A DNA stretch of 64,000 nucleotides from Thioalkalivibrio sulfidiphilus (GTDB lineage Bacteria > Pseudomonadota > Gammaproteobacteria > Ectothiorhodospirales > Ectothiorhodospiraceae): NCBI RefSeq assembly GCF_000377945.1, contig NZ_KB898926.1, forward strand, positions 43,841 through 107,840, in the 5' to 3' direction. The notes beneath the pieces were generated by a model. The model was not told the origin of the DNA and did not search any database. It saw only the letters and a program-made list of their open reading frames with translations. A program made the translations under genes and the position numbers. Positions 35,446-44,236 of this stretch are shown one piece after another; within the stretch, counting starts at the first letter, position 1, and every line of letters starts with the position of its first letter.

Positions 35446-36306
35446 TCAGCCGGAGGGCGGCAAATCCACGGGCAGGTTGTCGATCAGCCGCGCCGGGCCG
35501 CACCAGGCGGCCGCCAGTATCACCAGTTCCCGGTCTCCGGGGCCGGGCAGGGCCAGGTCCTGCCGGCGCCGCAGGCTGACGTACTCGGGCCGCAGCCCGG
35601 CGGCCTCGATCTGTGACCTTGCGGCCTGCTCCAGGGCCGGAAAATCCCGCTCGCCCCGTGTCAGTGCTTCGCCGAAGGCCGAGAGGGCGGCGTGCAGGGC
35701 CGGGGCCCGGGCCCGGTCCTCGGGGCCCAGGTAGCCGTTGCGGGAGCTCATGGCCAGGCCGTCCGGTTCGCGCACCGTGGGTTCGGCCAGCACGCGCACC
35801 CCCAGGTCCAGGTCGGCGTTCATGGTGCGGATGATGAGCAGCTGCTGGAAATCCTTCTCGCCGAACACCGCCACGTCCGGGCGCGTCATGGCAAACAGCT
35901 TGCACACCACCGTGGCCACGCCGATGAAGTGCCCCGGCCGGTGTGCGCCCTCCAGCTCCTCCCCGAGCCCCGGCACTTCCACCCGGGTAACCCCGTCGCG
36001 GCCCCGGGGATAGACCTCCTGCTCGGGGGGGGCGAACAGCAGATCCACCCCGGCCCCGGACAGGGCGGCGGCGTCCGCCTCCAGGGTGCGCGGATAGGCG
36101 GCCAGATCCTCGGCTCGATCGAACTGCAGGGGATTGACGAAGATGGTGGCCACCACCCGGTCCGCCTCGGCCCGGGCACGGCGCATCAGGGCCAGGTGGC
36201 CGGCGTGCAGGTTGCCCATGGTGGGCACCAGGGCGATGCGCTCGCCGGCGCGGCGCCACGGGTCGAGCGCCGCGGCCAGGGCCGCGCGGGTGTGCACCGT
36301 CAGCAT
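35446..36306 (-). CDS. panC: Pantothenate synthetase
   Basis: PanC (286 aa) condenses pantoate and beta-alanine using ATP. Motifs are [14 protein letters not shown] (HIGH-like), the [10 protein letters not shown] region, FGEKDFQQL and MSSRN (KMSKS-like). The start at 36306 gives [10 protein letters not shown] and lies 5 bp after the panB stop, so the two are co-translated. Confidence 0.97.
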   Translation of the reverse strand: MLTVHTRAALAAALDPWRRAGERIALVPTMGNLHAGHLALMRRARAEADRVVATIFVNPLQFDRAEDLAAYPRTLEADAAALSGAGVDLLFAPPEQEVYPRGRDGVTRVEVPGLGEELEGAHRPGHFIGVATVVCKLFAMTRPDVAVFGEKDFQQLLIIRTMNADLDLGVRVLAEPTVREPDGLAMSSRNGYLGPEDRARAPALHAALSAFGEALTRGERDFPALEQAARSQIEAAGLRPEYVSLRRRQDLALPGPGDRELVILAAAWCGPARLIDNLPVDLPPSG

Positions 36307-36311
36307 GGGGG

Positions 36312-37127
36312 TCAGGCCGAAAAGCCGTGTTCGGGACCGGGGAAGCGGCGTTCGCGCACGGCGCTCACGTAGGCCTCCACGGCGCCGCAGATGCTGCCCG
36401 CCTCGGCCAGGAAGTCCTTGGCGAACCTGGGCGGCCGGGCGGTCATGCCCAGCACGTCCTGGAGCACCAGGATCTGCCCGTCGCACTCCACCCCGGCGCC
36501 GATGCCGATCACCGGGATATCCACCATGCCACGGATCTCGGCGGCCAGCAGGGCGGGCACGCATTCGAGCAGCAGCAGGTCGGCACCGGCGTTCTGCAGG
36601 GCCACGGCATCGTGGATCATGCGTTCGGCGGCGTGGCTGTCCCGACCCTGCACCCGGTAGCCGCCCAGCTTGTGGATGTACTGGGGGCGCAGGCCCAGGT
36701 GGGCGCACACCGGGATGCCGTGGCGCGACAGGCTGGCCACCACCGCCTCCTGGGCGCCGTCGCCTTCCAGCTTGACCATCTGCGCGCCGCCTTCCTGCAT
36801 CAGGCGCGCCGCATTGGCCAGGGCCTGCTCGGGGCTGGCGTAGCTCATGAAGGGCATGTCTGCCATGAGCAGGGCGCGCCGGGTGCCCCGGGCGGCGAGG
36901 CTCGTGTGGTAGATCATGTGCTCCAGGGTCACGGGCACGGTGGTCTCCAGGCCCTGCACCACCATGCCCAGGGAATCCCCCACCAGCACCACGTCCACGC
37001 CGGCCGCATCCAGCACGGCGGCAAAGCCCGCGTCGTAGGCGGTCAGGCAGGCGATGGGGGTGCGGCTGGCGCGCATCTCCTGCAGGCGGCGGGTGGTGAT
37101 GCGGGTCTGTTGGCTGTGTACGCTCAT
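36312..37127 (-). CDS. panB: 3-methyl-2-oxobutanoate hydroxymethyltransferase
   Basis: PanB (271 aa) adds a hydroxymethyl group from 5,10-methylenetetrahydrofolate to ketoisovalerate, the first step to pantoate. Recognisable blocks are [37 protein letters not shown] and [18 protein letters not shown]. The length is normal. Confidence 0.97.
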   Translation of the reverse strand: MSVHSQQTRITTRRLQEMRASRTPIACLTAYDAGFAAVLDAAGVDVVLVGDSLGMVVQGLETTVPVTLEHMIYHTSLAARGTRRALLMADMPFMSYASPEQALANAARLMQEGGAQMVKLEGDGAQEAVVASLSRHGIPVCAHLGLRPQYIHKLGGYRVQGRDSHAAERMIHDAVALQNAGADLLLLECVPALLAAEIRGMVDIPVIGIGAGVECDGQILVLQDVLGMTARPPRFAKDFLAEAGSICGAVEAYVSAVRERRFPGPEHGFSA

Positions 37128-37161
37128 GGAGTCTCTGGTTCGCTGGCCGTCCGCGTTGCGC

Positions 37162-37812
37162 TCACATCGCGAAGGGCAGGGGATTGAAGTAGTGGCGACC
37201 GGCGCTCACCCCGCGCATGAAGTCCAGCAGCTGCTGGAAGTCCTCGTCGCGGTTGACCCAGTCGATGCCGCTGGCGTTGACGATCAACAGCGGCGCGTCC
37301 TCGTAATGATAGAAGAAACTGGCGTAGGCCTCGCTCAGGCGGTGCAGGTAAGCGCTGTCCATGAGCCGCTCGTAGCCCCGCCCGCGCCGGGCGATGCGCT
37401 CCAGGAGCACCTCCACCGGGGCCTGCAGGTAGATCACCAGGTCCGGCTTGGGGGCGTCCAGGGTCATCTGGCTGTAGACCTGCTCGTAGAGGCTGTGCTC
37501 GTCGTCGTCCAGGGTCACCTGGGCGAACAGGCGGTCCTTCTCGATGAGGAAATCCGACACCCGCACCGGCTTGAAGATGTCCCCCTGGCGCAGTTCCGCC
37601 ATCTGGCGCACCCGCTGCATGAGGAAGAACAGCTGGGTGGGCAGGGCCGCGCCCCTGGGATCCTGGTAGAAGCGCTCCAGGAAGGGGTTCTCCTCCGGGG
37701 CCTCCAGCAGCAGCTCCGCGTTGAGGGTCTCGGCCAGGCGCCGGGCGAGGCTGGTCTTGCCCACGCCGATGGGGCCTTCCACCACGATGTAGGAGGGCGT
37801 CTTCTCGCTCAC
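37162..37812 (-). CDS. Deoxynucleoside kinase
   Basis: This 216-aa kinase of the dCK/dGK family has an N-terminal P-loop (VEGPIGVGKTSLARRL), an ENPFLERFYQDP motif and a lid-region arginine cluster (RIARRGRGYE). It phosphorylates deoxynucleosides for salvage. Its position between folK and panB is common in gammaproteobacteria. It overlaps the folK stop by 4 bp. Substrate preference cannot be read from the sequence. Confidence 0.9.
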   Translation of the reverse strand: MSEKTPSYIVVEGPIGVGKTSLARRLAETLNAELLLEAPEENPFLERFYQDPRGAALPTQLFFLMQRVRQMAELRQGDIFKPVRVSDFLIEKDRLFAQVTLDDDEHSLYEQVYSQMTLDAPKPDLVIYLQAPVEVLLERIARRGRGYERLMDSAYLHRLSEAYASFFYHYEDAPLLIVNASGIDWVNRDEDFQQLLDFMRGVSAGRHYFNPLPFAM

Positions 37813-38312
37813 TCGGGCACGGGCTCCAGGCGACGCAGGTCGCCCTGCGGGCAGCGGCTGAGCAGCAGGGCCAGGGGGCCGTGACCGGGCAGTACCAGGT
37901 CCCTGGGCGCGATCTCCGCCAGCGGATGGACCACGAAGGGGCGTTCAGGGATGCCGGGGTGGGGCACGCTCAGGCCCGGCTCGTGGATCTGGCGCCCCCC
38001 GTAGAGCAGGATGTCCAGGTCCAGGGTGCGCGGTCCCCAGCGGGTGCCGTTACGCACCCGGCCGTGGGCCCGTTCGATGGCCTGCAGGCCGGCCAGCAGG
38101 TCCCGGGGGGCAAGCGCCGTGGACAGGCAGGCGACGGCGTTGATGTAGTCGGGCTGGTCCTGGGGACCCATGGGCGGACTGGCGTACAGGGCGGAGCGCG
38201 CCACGCAGCGGGTCTCGGGCAGGTCGGCCAGGGCCATGAGCGCCCGGGCGACCTGATCGACGGGGTCCTGGAGGTTGCTGCCAAGACCGATGTAGGCCAG
38301 TACGCCGCTCAC
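37809..38312 (-). CDS. folK: 6-hydroxymethyl-7,8-dihydropterin pyrophosphokinase
   Basis: FolK (167 aa) activates the pterin for folate synthesis. It has the N-terminal IGLGSNLQDP and the signature RWGPRTLDLDILLYG. The start is GTG at 38312, inside a GTGA that also contains the pcnB stop, so the genes overlap by 4 bp and are translationally coupled. Longer upstream frames only read through pcnB. Confidence 0.95.
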   Translation of the reverse strand: MSGVLAYIGLGSNLQDPVDQVARALMALADLPETRCVARSALYASPPMGPQDQPDYINAVACLSTALAPRDLLAGLQAIERAHGRVRNGTRWGPRTLDLDILLYGGRQIHEPGLSVPHPGIPERPFVVHPLAEIAPRDLVLPGHGPLALLLSRCPQGDLRRLEPVPE

Positions 38313-39703
38313 TGGGGTTCGGCGGGGTTGCCATCGGAGCGGCGCGGCCGCCGGCGACGCTTGCGCCGTCCGCCGCCGCCACCACCGCCGGGGCGGTCCA
38401 TGCCGGCCATGTGGCGCTGTTCGGCCTCGTCCACCTCCTGGATGCGGGTCCACCAGTCGCAGCCCTCTTCCAGGGCCTCGCCGGACTGGGCGCGCAGGCA
38501 GTAGAAATCGTAGGCGGCGCGGAAACGGGGGTGGGTCATCAGGCGCAGGGCCCGGGCACCGCGGCGCTGTTCCAGGCGCGGTTGCATCTCCCAGATCTCG
38601 CGCATGGGCAGGCTGATGCGCTTGGGGATGGCGATGTGGGCGCACTGGTCGGCCAGCACTGCCGTGCCCGCCTGCTGCAGGGCCACCAGCCAGGGCAGCT
38701 CGCCGTTCTCCATGAGCCGGTCGGCCAGGCGGCGCACCGGCTCCCAGAGCATGACCGCGTACAGGAAGGCGGGATTGACCCCTTTGCCCTCCTGGATGCG
38801 CGCATCGGTGCTCTTCAGGGCATTGGCCACGAAGGTGATGGGGAAGCCCTGCTCCTCGTGGGACAGGGCCTCCTCGGTGGCCGGGAACAGGAAGCGGAAC
38901 AGGTCGTGGCGGCGCAGCATCTCGAAGGTCTGCAGCCCGTAGCCGCTGTGGAACAGCTTGATGGCCTCGTCGAACAGGCGCGCCGGGGCCACTTCCTCCA
39001 GCAGGCCCGCCATGCGCGGGATGGCCTGCTCGCAGGCGGTGTCGAGGCGGAATCCCAGCTTGCCGGCAAAGCGCACCGCGCGCAGCATGCGCACCGGGTC
39101 CTCCCGGAAGCGCACCTCCGGGTCGCCGATCAGGCGCAGCACACCGGCCTTCAGGTCCGCCATGCCGCCGGCGTAGTCCACCACCGAGAAGTCCTCGATG
39201 TCGTAGTACAGGGCATTGATGGTGAAGTCCCGGCGCCAGGCGTCCTGTTCGATGGTGCCGTAGACGTTGTCGCGGATGATGCGACCGTCCTCCACCAGGG
39301 CGTCGCCGTTGAACTCCTCGTCGTCGTCGCCGTTGAGCACCTCATGGGGGGCGCGGAAGGTGGCCACCTCGATGATCTCGCGGCCGAACTGCACGTGGGC
39401 GAGGCGGAAGCGCCGGCCGATCAGCCGGCAGTTGCGAAACAGCTGGCGCACCTGCTCGGGATGGGCGTCGGTGGCCACGTCGAAGTCCTTGGGCTCGCGT
39501 CCCAGCAGCAGGTCGCGTACCCCGCCGCCCACCAGGCAGGCGCGAAAGCCCGCCTCACGCAGGCGGTAGAGCACCTTCAGGGCGCTCTTGCTGATGTTGG
39601 CGCGGGAAACCCCGTGTTCGGCGCGGGGAATGATCGCCGGCGACGCCGGGCTGGCATCGGGGGACGGGACGTGATTGGGGGTTGCTGTATTGTGCTGCTC
39701 CAT
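38309..39703 (-). CDS. pcnB: Poly(A) polymerase I
   Basis: PcnB (464 aa) adds poly(A) tails that promote RNA decay. The nucleotidyltransferase motif LVGGGVRDLLLGREPKDFDV lies about 60 residues from the start. The Arg/Gly-rich C-terminal tail (GGGGGGRRKRRRRPRRS) is typical of PcnB RNA-binding extensions. The ATG at 39703 (MEQHNTATPNHV) is preferred to one at 39733 that lies within the divergent tRNA promoter. It is the first gene of the pcnB-to-panD operon. Confidence 0.94.
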   Translation of the reverse strand: MEQHNTATPNHVPSPDASPASPAIIPRAEHGVSRANISKSALKVLYRLREAGFRACLVGGGVRDLLLGREPKDFDVATDAHPEQVRQLFRNCRLIGRRFRLAHVQFGREIIEVATFRAPHEVLNGDDDEEFNGDALVEDGRIIRDNVYGTIEQDAWRRDFTINALYYDIEDFSVVDYAGGMADLKAGVLRLIGDPEVRFREDPVRMLRAVRFAGKLGFRLDTACEQAIPRMAGLLEEVAPARLFDEAIKLFHSGYGLQTFEMLRRHDLFRFLFPATEEALSHEEQGFPITFVANALKSTDARIQEGKGVNPAFLYAVMLWEPVRRLADRLMENGELPWLVALQQAGTAVLADQCAHIAIPKRISLPMREIWEMQPRLEQRRGARALRLMTHPRFRAAYDFYCLRAQSGEALEEGCDWWTRIQEVDEAEQRHMAGMDRPGGGGGGGRRKRRRRPRRSDGNPAEPQ

Positions 39704-39717
39704 TGGCCGGTTATAAT
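39690..39717 (+). promoter_or_regulatory. Promoter of tRNA-Glu
   Basis: A perfect -10 TATAAT (39712-39717) is preceded at 16 bp by TTGTGC (39690-39695). The expected start site is about 23 bp before the mature tRNA. The box is inside the divergent 5' region of pcnB, so the two promoters overlap. Confidence 0.75.
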
Positions 39718-39746
39718 ACCAGCTTTGCTGCACGCGTAGTCACTAC

Positions 39747-39822
39747 GCTCCCTTCGTCTAGCGGTCTAGGACGTCGCCCTCTCACGGCGAAAACAGGGGT
39801 TCGAGTCCCCTAGGGAGCGCCA
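39747..39822 (+). tRNA. tRNA-Glu (anticodon CTC)
   Basis: This 76-nt tRNA has a 7-bp acceptor stem (GCTCCCT / AGGGAGC), an anticodon stem GTCGCC/GGCGA-like around loop CTCTCAC giving anticodon CTC, the T-arm GGGGTTCGAGTCCCC, and an encoded CCA end. The overall sequence is very close to E. coli tRNA-Glu, with CTC in place of TTC. It reads GAG codons. Confidence 0.96.
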
Positions 39823-39860
39823 TTTTCTTCAAGGATGAAGGTGGAAGGCCGAAGCATGAA

Positions 39861-40316
39861 TCAGGCCGATCCACCCGTCATCCGGTCTTCCCCGAGTTTC
39901 TTTCCCTCTCCCGTTTTGAGCCATCTCAGGTAATCGGCCAGGATCCTTCCGTGGTCGAACACCAGGGGCAGGCCGGGGTCGCGGGCATCCACGCACCTGA
40001 GATTGCGGGCATCATCCGCCGCCCGGGGTTCGCCCCGACCGTTGGCCACATAGACCGCGCTCACCGTGTGCCCGCGCGGATCCCGCGCCGGATCCGAATA
40101 ACAGCCCAGCAGGGCCTCCAGCCGCACCTCCAGGCAGGTCTCCTCCCGGGCCTCGCGCACCGCGGCCGCCTCCAGGGTCTCGCCCACGTCCACGAAGCCC
40201 CCGGGCAGGGCCCAGCCATGAGGCGGGTTGCGCCGCTCGATCAGCACGATGGTGTGCGGGTCTTCCGCCAGACGGATGATCAGGTCGACGGCGATGAGGG
40301 GGGTGACGGGGCGCAT
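39861..40316 (-). CDS. NUDIX hydrolase
   Basis: This 151-aa protein contains the NUDIX box GGFVDVGETLEAAAVREARE followed by ET (pattern GX5EX7REUXEEXGU, with Cys at the last Gly position). It likely hydrolyses a nucleoside-diphosphate derivative such as ADP-ribose, but the substrate cannot be assigned. The start at 40316 gives MRPVTPLIAVDL. Frames extending upstream only translate the adjacent repeat. It is convergent with tRNA-Glu. Confidence 0.88.
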   Translation of the reverse strand: MRPVTPLIAVDLIIRLAEDPHTIVLIERRNPPHGWALPGGFVDVGETLEAAAVREAREETCLEVRLEALLGCYSDPARDPRGHTVSAVYVANGRGEPRAADDARNLRCVDARDPGLPLVFDHGRILADYLRWLKTGEGKKLGEDRMTGGSA

Positions 40317-40319
40317 CTG

Positions 40320-40500
40320 TGAAGTACGAAGTGTGAATTGGGACAGGAAGTACGAAGTGTGAATTGGGAAGTGCGAAGTGAAAAGCCTGTACTTCCTACT
40401 TCCCAATTCCCACTTCATACTTCATTTCGCACTTCCCGATTCCCACTTCTCACTTCCCCGTTCTCACTTCCCCGTTCTCACTTCCCCGTTCTCACTTCCC
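40320..40500. repeat. GAAGTGTGAATTGGGA inverted repeats and 14-bp tandem array
   Basis: Purine-rich units (GAAGTACGAAGTGTGAATTG, 40320-40380) are followed by their pyrimidine-rich complements. The end is a tandem array of TTCTCACTTCCCCG: three full copies (40447-40488) and a 12-nt partial copy. The array runs into hslR and supplies that gene's stop codon (TCA on this strand, 40492-40494). The left end lies 3 bp before the NUDIX start codon. Confidence 0.93.
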
Positions 40501-40869
40501 AAGGAGTTTCCTCAACTGGCGCCTTTCCCGCTTGTCCGGCCGATGGTCCATGTGCGGTGTGGCGGCGTGCAGCAGGCGGCGTTGTTCCGCTTCGGCCTCG
40601 CGTCGGGCGCGGCTCTCGGGACTCTCCACGTACAGGCGCTGGGCCTCGGCGGCGGGGCGGCGCTGTTCGTTCAGCCCCAGGATCTCCACCTCCCAGGTCT
40701 CCTGCCCGCGGGTGATGCGCAGGTGCTCTCCGGGGCGTACCGCCCGGGCGGGTTTGACCCGCTCGCCGCCCACGTGCACCTTGCCGCCGCTGACCGCCTC
40801 GGCGGCCAGCGCCCGGGTCTTGAAGAAGCGCGCGGCCCAGAGCCATTTGTCGATGCGTTGTGAGTCCAT
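40492..40869 (-). CDS. hslR: Ribosome-associated heat-shock protein Hsp15
   Basis: Hsp15 (125 aa) is an S4-domain RNA-binding protein that rescues stalled 50S subunits carrying peptidyl-tRNA. The S4 motif RIDKWLWAARFFKTRALAAE lies at the N-terminus, and the basic C-terminal tail ends RRQLRKLLGK. The last codons and stop lie within a repeat array. Upstream, four TTGCCAC heptads abut the start region, with no Shine-Dalgarno between. Confidence 0.92.
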   Translation of the reverse strand: MDSQRIDKWLWAARFFKTRALAAEAVSGGKVHVGGERVKPARAVRPGEHLRITRGQETWEVEILGLNEQRRPAAEAQRLYVESPESRARREAEAEQRRLLHAATPHMDHRPDKRERRQLRKLLGK

Positions 40870-40876
40870 GAAGGCA

Positions 40877-40904
40877 GTGGCAAGTGGCAAGTGGCAAGTG
40901 GCAA
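40877..40904. repeat. Heptad array (TTGCCAC)4 before hslR
   Basis: Four perfect copies of GTGGCAA on the plus strand read TTGCCAC in the hslR direction, ending 7 bp before its ATG. Beyond it, at 40955-40985, lies a CTCTGCGCCTCCGCGTCTCTGCGG string of the other intergenic family. Confidence 0.93.
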
Positions 40905-41053
40905 GGATAGCATCGCGTGCCTTTGTGCCCAGTAGAGACGTTTTGTTCCTGCGCAATTCCTCTGCGCCTCCGCGTCTCTGCGGCAAATCGCCTTTCGCCG
41001 CAAGTACCATCGGCTATGATGAGGATCTTTCCACTCACACCGGCCCCACGACC

Positions 41054-41722
41054 ATGCACCTGAAACTCGTCAGCTTCGACCTGTGTCCCTTCGTGCAACG
41101 CAGCGTCATCACCCTGCGCTACAAGCAGGTGGACTTTGACATCGAGTACATCGACCTGGAGAACCCGCCGGGTTGGTTCCTGGAGATCTCGCCGCTCGGC
41201 AAGGTGCCGCTGCTGGTCGTGGACGGGGAGACGGTGCTGTTCGAATCGGCGGTGATCAACGAGTTCGTCGACGACATCACCCCGCCGCGGCTGCAGCAGG
41301 AAGAGCCGCTGGCCCGGGCCCTGGACCGGGGCTGGGTGGAGTACGGTTCCCAGTGCATCATGGACCAGTACGGGCTGATGGTGGCCAGCGATGCCAAGGC
41401 CTTCGAGGAGGCCCATCACCGGGTGCTGGCGCAGCTCGCGCGCCTGGAGCAGAAACTGGGCGACGGGCCCTGGTTCAACGGCGAGCACTTCAGCCTGGTG
41501 GATTCCACCTGCGCGCCGCTGCTGATGCGCTACGACCTCCTCAATCGCCGCCACCGCCTGTTCGATGATGACGACTATTCGCGCCTGCACCGCTGGTGGC
41601 AGGCGCTGGCCGGACTGGAGGCGGTGCGGGGTTCGGTGCCGGCGGACTTCGAGGACAGGCTCATGGCCTATCTGCGCCGGCGCGGCGGCTACGGCCCGGA
41701 GATGTTCGCCGGTCAGGCCTGA
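41054..41722 (+). CDS. Glutathione S-transferase family protein
   Basis: This 222-aa protein has an N-terminal thioredoxin-like GST domain with a catalytic-type cysteine (FDLCPFVQRS, C11) and the cis-Pro/Glu-Ser motif GKVPLLVVDGETVLFESAVI. A helical C-terminal GST domain follows. The cysteine active site suggests a thiol-transferase (omega/lambda-like) activity rather than classical conjugation. Specific substrates are unknown. Confidence 0.88.
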   Translation: MHLKLVSFDLCPFVQRSVITLRYKQVDFDIEYIDLENPPGWFLEISPLGKVPLLVVDGETVLFESAVINEFVDDITPPRLQQEEPLARALDRGWVEYGSQCIMDQYGLMVASDAKAFEEAHHRVLAQLARLEQKLGDGPWFNGEHFSLVDSTCAPLLMRYDLLNRRHRLFDDDDYSRLHRWWQALAGLEAVRGSVPADFEDRLMAYLRRRGGYGPEMFAGQA

Positions 41723-41725
41723 CCG

Positions 41726-42715
41726 TCAGGCTTGAAGCAGACGTTCGGACAGGGCATGACCGCTCAGGAAGGCGCCCTCCACCCGGGGGGCCAGGCACCA
41801 GTCGCCGCACAGGGACAGGCCCAGGGACGCGTCGCGCAGGAAGGGCTCGCCCAGGGTGTGGATGGGGGCGGCGTGGGGCCAGAAGCGCGCCTCGGTGAAC
41901 ACCGGTTCCAAGCTCTCGATGCCCAGGGCCGTCTCCAGGGCCCGCAGCAGGTGGGCCAGCACCTCGGAGTCGCTCAGGTCCTCGTGGCCGACTGACCACT
42001 CGGGGGTGGCGTGCAGCACCCAGGCCTCCCGCTGCACCCGGCCCGGCTTGCTGTTGTTGCGCGCCACCCAGGCAAGCGGCGACTGGTTCACATAGGCGGC
42101 ATCGAAGGGCACCGGCAGGGGCGCGTCGAAGCCCAGCATCACCGCCCAGCAGGAGGTGGTCTCGAAGTGGGCCAGGCGCGTGCTCACCTGCGGCGCGGCA
42201 TCGCCGAGGATGTCCAGGGCCATGGGCGCGGGCAGGGCGAGCACCAGTTCCCGGCAGCGGGCCAGTTCCACGCCCCGGCCGTCACGCAGCCGCCACAGGC
42301 CATCGACGCGATCGGCCCGGGCCACGGCCTGGTGTTCGCGCACGTCGCAGAATTCCGCCAGGTGGCGCACCAGGGCGCCCATGCTCGGCTGGGCCACGTA
42401 GCGTTCCGCGGATTCCCGGCTGATGAAGTCCCCCCGGTCCAGTTCCACCACCCAGCCCCGCCAGGGCATCACCCGCTGACCCGAAAGCCAGGTGTCCACG
42501 TAGCTGCGAAACACCGGGTCGCGCACGGTGAAGTACTGGGCGCCGGCGTCGAATTCAAAGCCCTGGGTGCGCAGGCCGTCCATGCGCCCGCCCGGATGCC
42601 CCGAGGTCTCGAGCACCACCGCACTGCGGTCACCCAGGGCCAGGCCCACGGCACAGGACATGCCGGCCATGCCGGCGCCGACGATGGCGATCTCGTGCTC
42701 CCCTGGGTTGGACAT
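41726..42715 (-). CDS. FAD-dependent amine-oxidase/renalase-like oxidoreductase
   Basis: This 329-aa flavoprotein has an N-terminal dinucleotide-binding motif AIVGAGMAGMSCAVGLALG and the GGRM follow-up. It also has FDAGAQYFTVRDPVF and a C-terminal FAD motif LSLCGDWCLAPRVEGAFLSG. It resembles bacterial renalase-like NAD(P)/FAD proteins. The start at 42715 is chosen for AGGAG 6 nt upstream. It is convergent with the GST gene, with only 3 bp between stops. Confidence 0.85.
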   Translation of the reverse strand: MSNPGEHEIAIVGAGMAGMSCAVGLALGDRSAVVLETSGHPGGRMDGLRTQGFEFDAGAQYFTVRDPVFRSYVDTWLSGQRVMPWRGWVVELDRGDFISRESAERYVAQPSMGALVRHLAEFCDVREHQAVARADRVDGLWRLRDGRGVELARCRELVLALPAPMALDILGDAAPQVSTRLAHFETTSCWAVMLGFDAPLPVPFDAAYVNQSPLAWVARNNSKPGRVQREAWVLHATPEWSVGHEDLSDSEVLAHLLRALETALGIESLEPVFTEARFWPHAAPIHTLGEPFLRDASLGLSLCGDWCLAPRVEGAFLSGHALSERLLQA

Positions 42716-42786
42716 CCACGCTCCTGTTGGTTTTTTCACTGGCAGTGGCTCGTGCCGTCGGGCTGTCCTGCCCTTCGTGCCCGCGC

Positions 42787-42970
42787 CTAGCCCGCATATC
42801 TCACCACCCTTCTACTGCGGCCGCCGATCTGCGCGCTGTGACGGGGCGTGCTCACTTCAGCCGGCTTGACGTAGTGTCGGCTACGCCGGCGCCGTCTTGC
42901 GCTCCGCGCGCCCCGTCACAGCGGCATCTCGACGCCCTCGCTACGAAGGGTGGTGAGATATGCGGGCTAG
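42787..42970. repeat. Palindromic element, CTAG-ended family (copy 2)
   Basis: Perfect 26-bp arms (42787-42812 and 42945-42970) start with the same CTAGCCCGCATATCTCACC as the element at 6350-6434, then continue ACCCTTC. Inside lie a 14-bp stem, GCTGTGACGGGGCG with CGCCCCGTCACAGC, and a further GCCGGC pairing. The 184-bp element is thus a multi-armed palindrome without a gene. Shared ends with different interiors suggest a mobile family. Confidence 0.92.
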
Positions 42971-42998
42971 GCCGTCGGTGACGGCCTGTCAGACAAAT

Positions 42999-43451
42999 TT
43001 ACACGTCCCGGCCCGGCCACACCACGATGCGTGTCTCAAGGGGGTCGCCCTCGTCCTCGCTCACCACCCGGCCGCGCACCGAGACGCCGGCCCGGTGCAC
43101 GCTGTCCGGGTCGCCGCTCACCAGGGGATGCCAGGGCGCGAGCCCGCGACCCTCCGCCACCCGCCGGTAGGCGCAGCTGGGCGGCAGCCAGCGGATGGCG
43201 GGGATGTCGGCGGGGGTGAGCTGGATGCAGTCGGGCACCCGCTGCTTGCGGTGCGCGTAGTCGCTGCAGCGGCAGGTGTTGAGGTCCAACAGGCGGCAGG
43301 CCACGGCGGTGTGGTAGATCTCGCCGGTGTCCTCGTCCTCCAGCTTGTGCAGGCAGCAGCGTCCGCAGCCGTCGCACAGGGATTCCCACTGGGCCTGGCT
43401 CATCTGCGCCAGGGGCGTGGTCTCCCAGAAAGGGGCGCTGCCTTGACTCAC
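42999..43451 (-). CDS. ycgN: YcgN-family cysteine-cluster protein (UPF0260)
   Basis: This 150-aa YkgJ/YcgN-type protein carries the metal-cluster cysteines in [16 protein letters not shown], then [20 protein letters not shown] and VPDC. The family is conserved in gammaproteobacteria without an assigned function. It starts 10 bp after the hypothetical gene at 43462-44145, so they are probably co-transcribed. Confidence 0.9.
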   Translation of the reverse strand: MSQGSAPFWETTPLAQMSQAQWESLCDGCGRCCLHKLEDEDTGEIYHTAVACRLLDLNTCRCSDYAHRKQRVPDCIQLTPADIPAIRWLPPSCAYRRVAEGRGLAPWHPLVSGDPDSVHRAGVSVRGRVVSEDEGDPLETRIVVWPGRDV

Positions 43452-43461
43452 GCGCGGGTGC

Positions 43462-44145
43462 TTACTGGACCAGGGATTCCAGGCCCTCGCCCCGCAGGAT
43501 GCGGTCGCGCACCGAGGCGAAGTCCGACGGCGGGGAGTAGTGCAGCATGTCCCGGCCCCGGTCGTTGAGCATCAGTACCAGGCCCTTGTCCGGGTACAGC
43601 CAGTACTGGCGTCCGTCCATCACCGGCAGGCGCTGGGCCGGTTCGCCGAAGCGGCGCAGCACCACCTCCGCGTCGTAGCGCGCCCGGGGCACGTAGGTGA
43701 TCTCGCGCACCGGCAGGGCCAGGGCGGCCTCGGTCATGGCCTCGGACAGCTCCAGGCGCCGGGCGCCGCTGGGCATGGGCCGGTTGCTGATGCCTTCCGC
43801 CACGATGCGTTCCACGAAGGCCTCGTCTGCATCCAGCAGGGTGACCAGGTTGGCCTCGAAGGGGCCGAGCTTCACGGAACTGAAGTAGGCCTCCAGGGTG
43901 CGGCTGCCGTCGGGCAGGGTGAACAGGCCGATGCTCGGCAGCAGGCGCAGCTTCTGGCGGACCTCGTTGAGGGGCGTCTCGCCGAGGGTGATCTCGAACA
44001 CCCGGGCGGTCCGTCCGTCCGGGGAGACCTCCACCTGCCAGGGCAGGTCCTGGTAGCCGGTGTCACGGGGCGTGCCGCCCAGCCACCACATGAGCAGGAA
44101 CAGCACCGGCACGGCCAGCAGGGTATAGAGCAGGAACTTTTTCAT
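43462..44145 (-). CDS. Membrane-anchored protein of unknown function
   Basis: This 227-aa protein has an N-terminal hydrophobic segment ([20 protein letters not shown], residues about 4-23) that is a membrane anchor or uncleaved signal. The remainder is a soluble, presumably periplasmic domain including [20 protein letters not shown] and a late [14 protein letters not shown]. No family is recognised. It precedes ycgN in the same direction. Confidence 0.7.
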   Translation of the reverse strand: MKKFLLYTLLAVPVLFLLMWWLGGTPRDTGYQDLPWQVEVSPDGRTARVFEITLGETPLNEVRQKLRLLPSIGLFTLPDGSRTLEAYFSSVKLGPFEANLVTLLDADEAFVERIVAEGISNRPMPSGARRLELSEAMTEAALALPVREITYVPRARYDAEVVLRRFGEPAQRLPVMDGRQYWLYPDKGLVLMLNDRGRDMLHYSPPSDFASVRDRILRGEGLESLVQ

Positions 44146-44236
44146 GCAACTTCCGAAGGGATTCGAAGAGGGCGCCGCGGCGTCGAGGCGGCATGGTAGC
44201 ACCGGGGGCGAGGGGGCTCCAACGGCCGTGCCGGGC

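Noticed and set aside
40320..40418. N-terminal extension of the NUDIX protein to 185 aa
   Set aside because: The extra residues are a translation of the repeat (Ser/His/Phe/Thr-rich) and are absent from the family. The ATG at 40316 gives a normal N-terminus.
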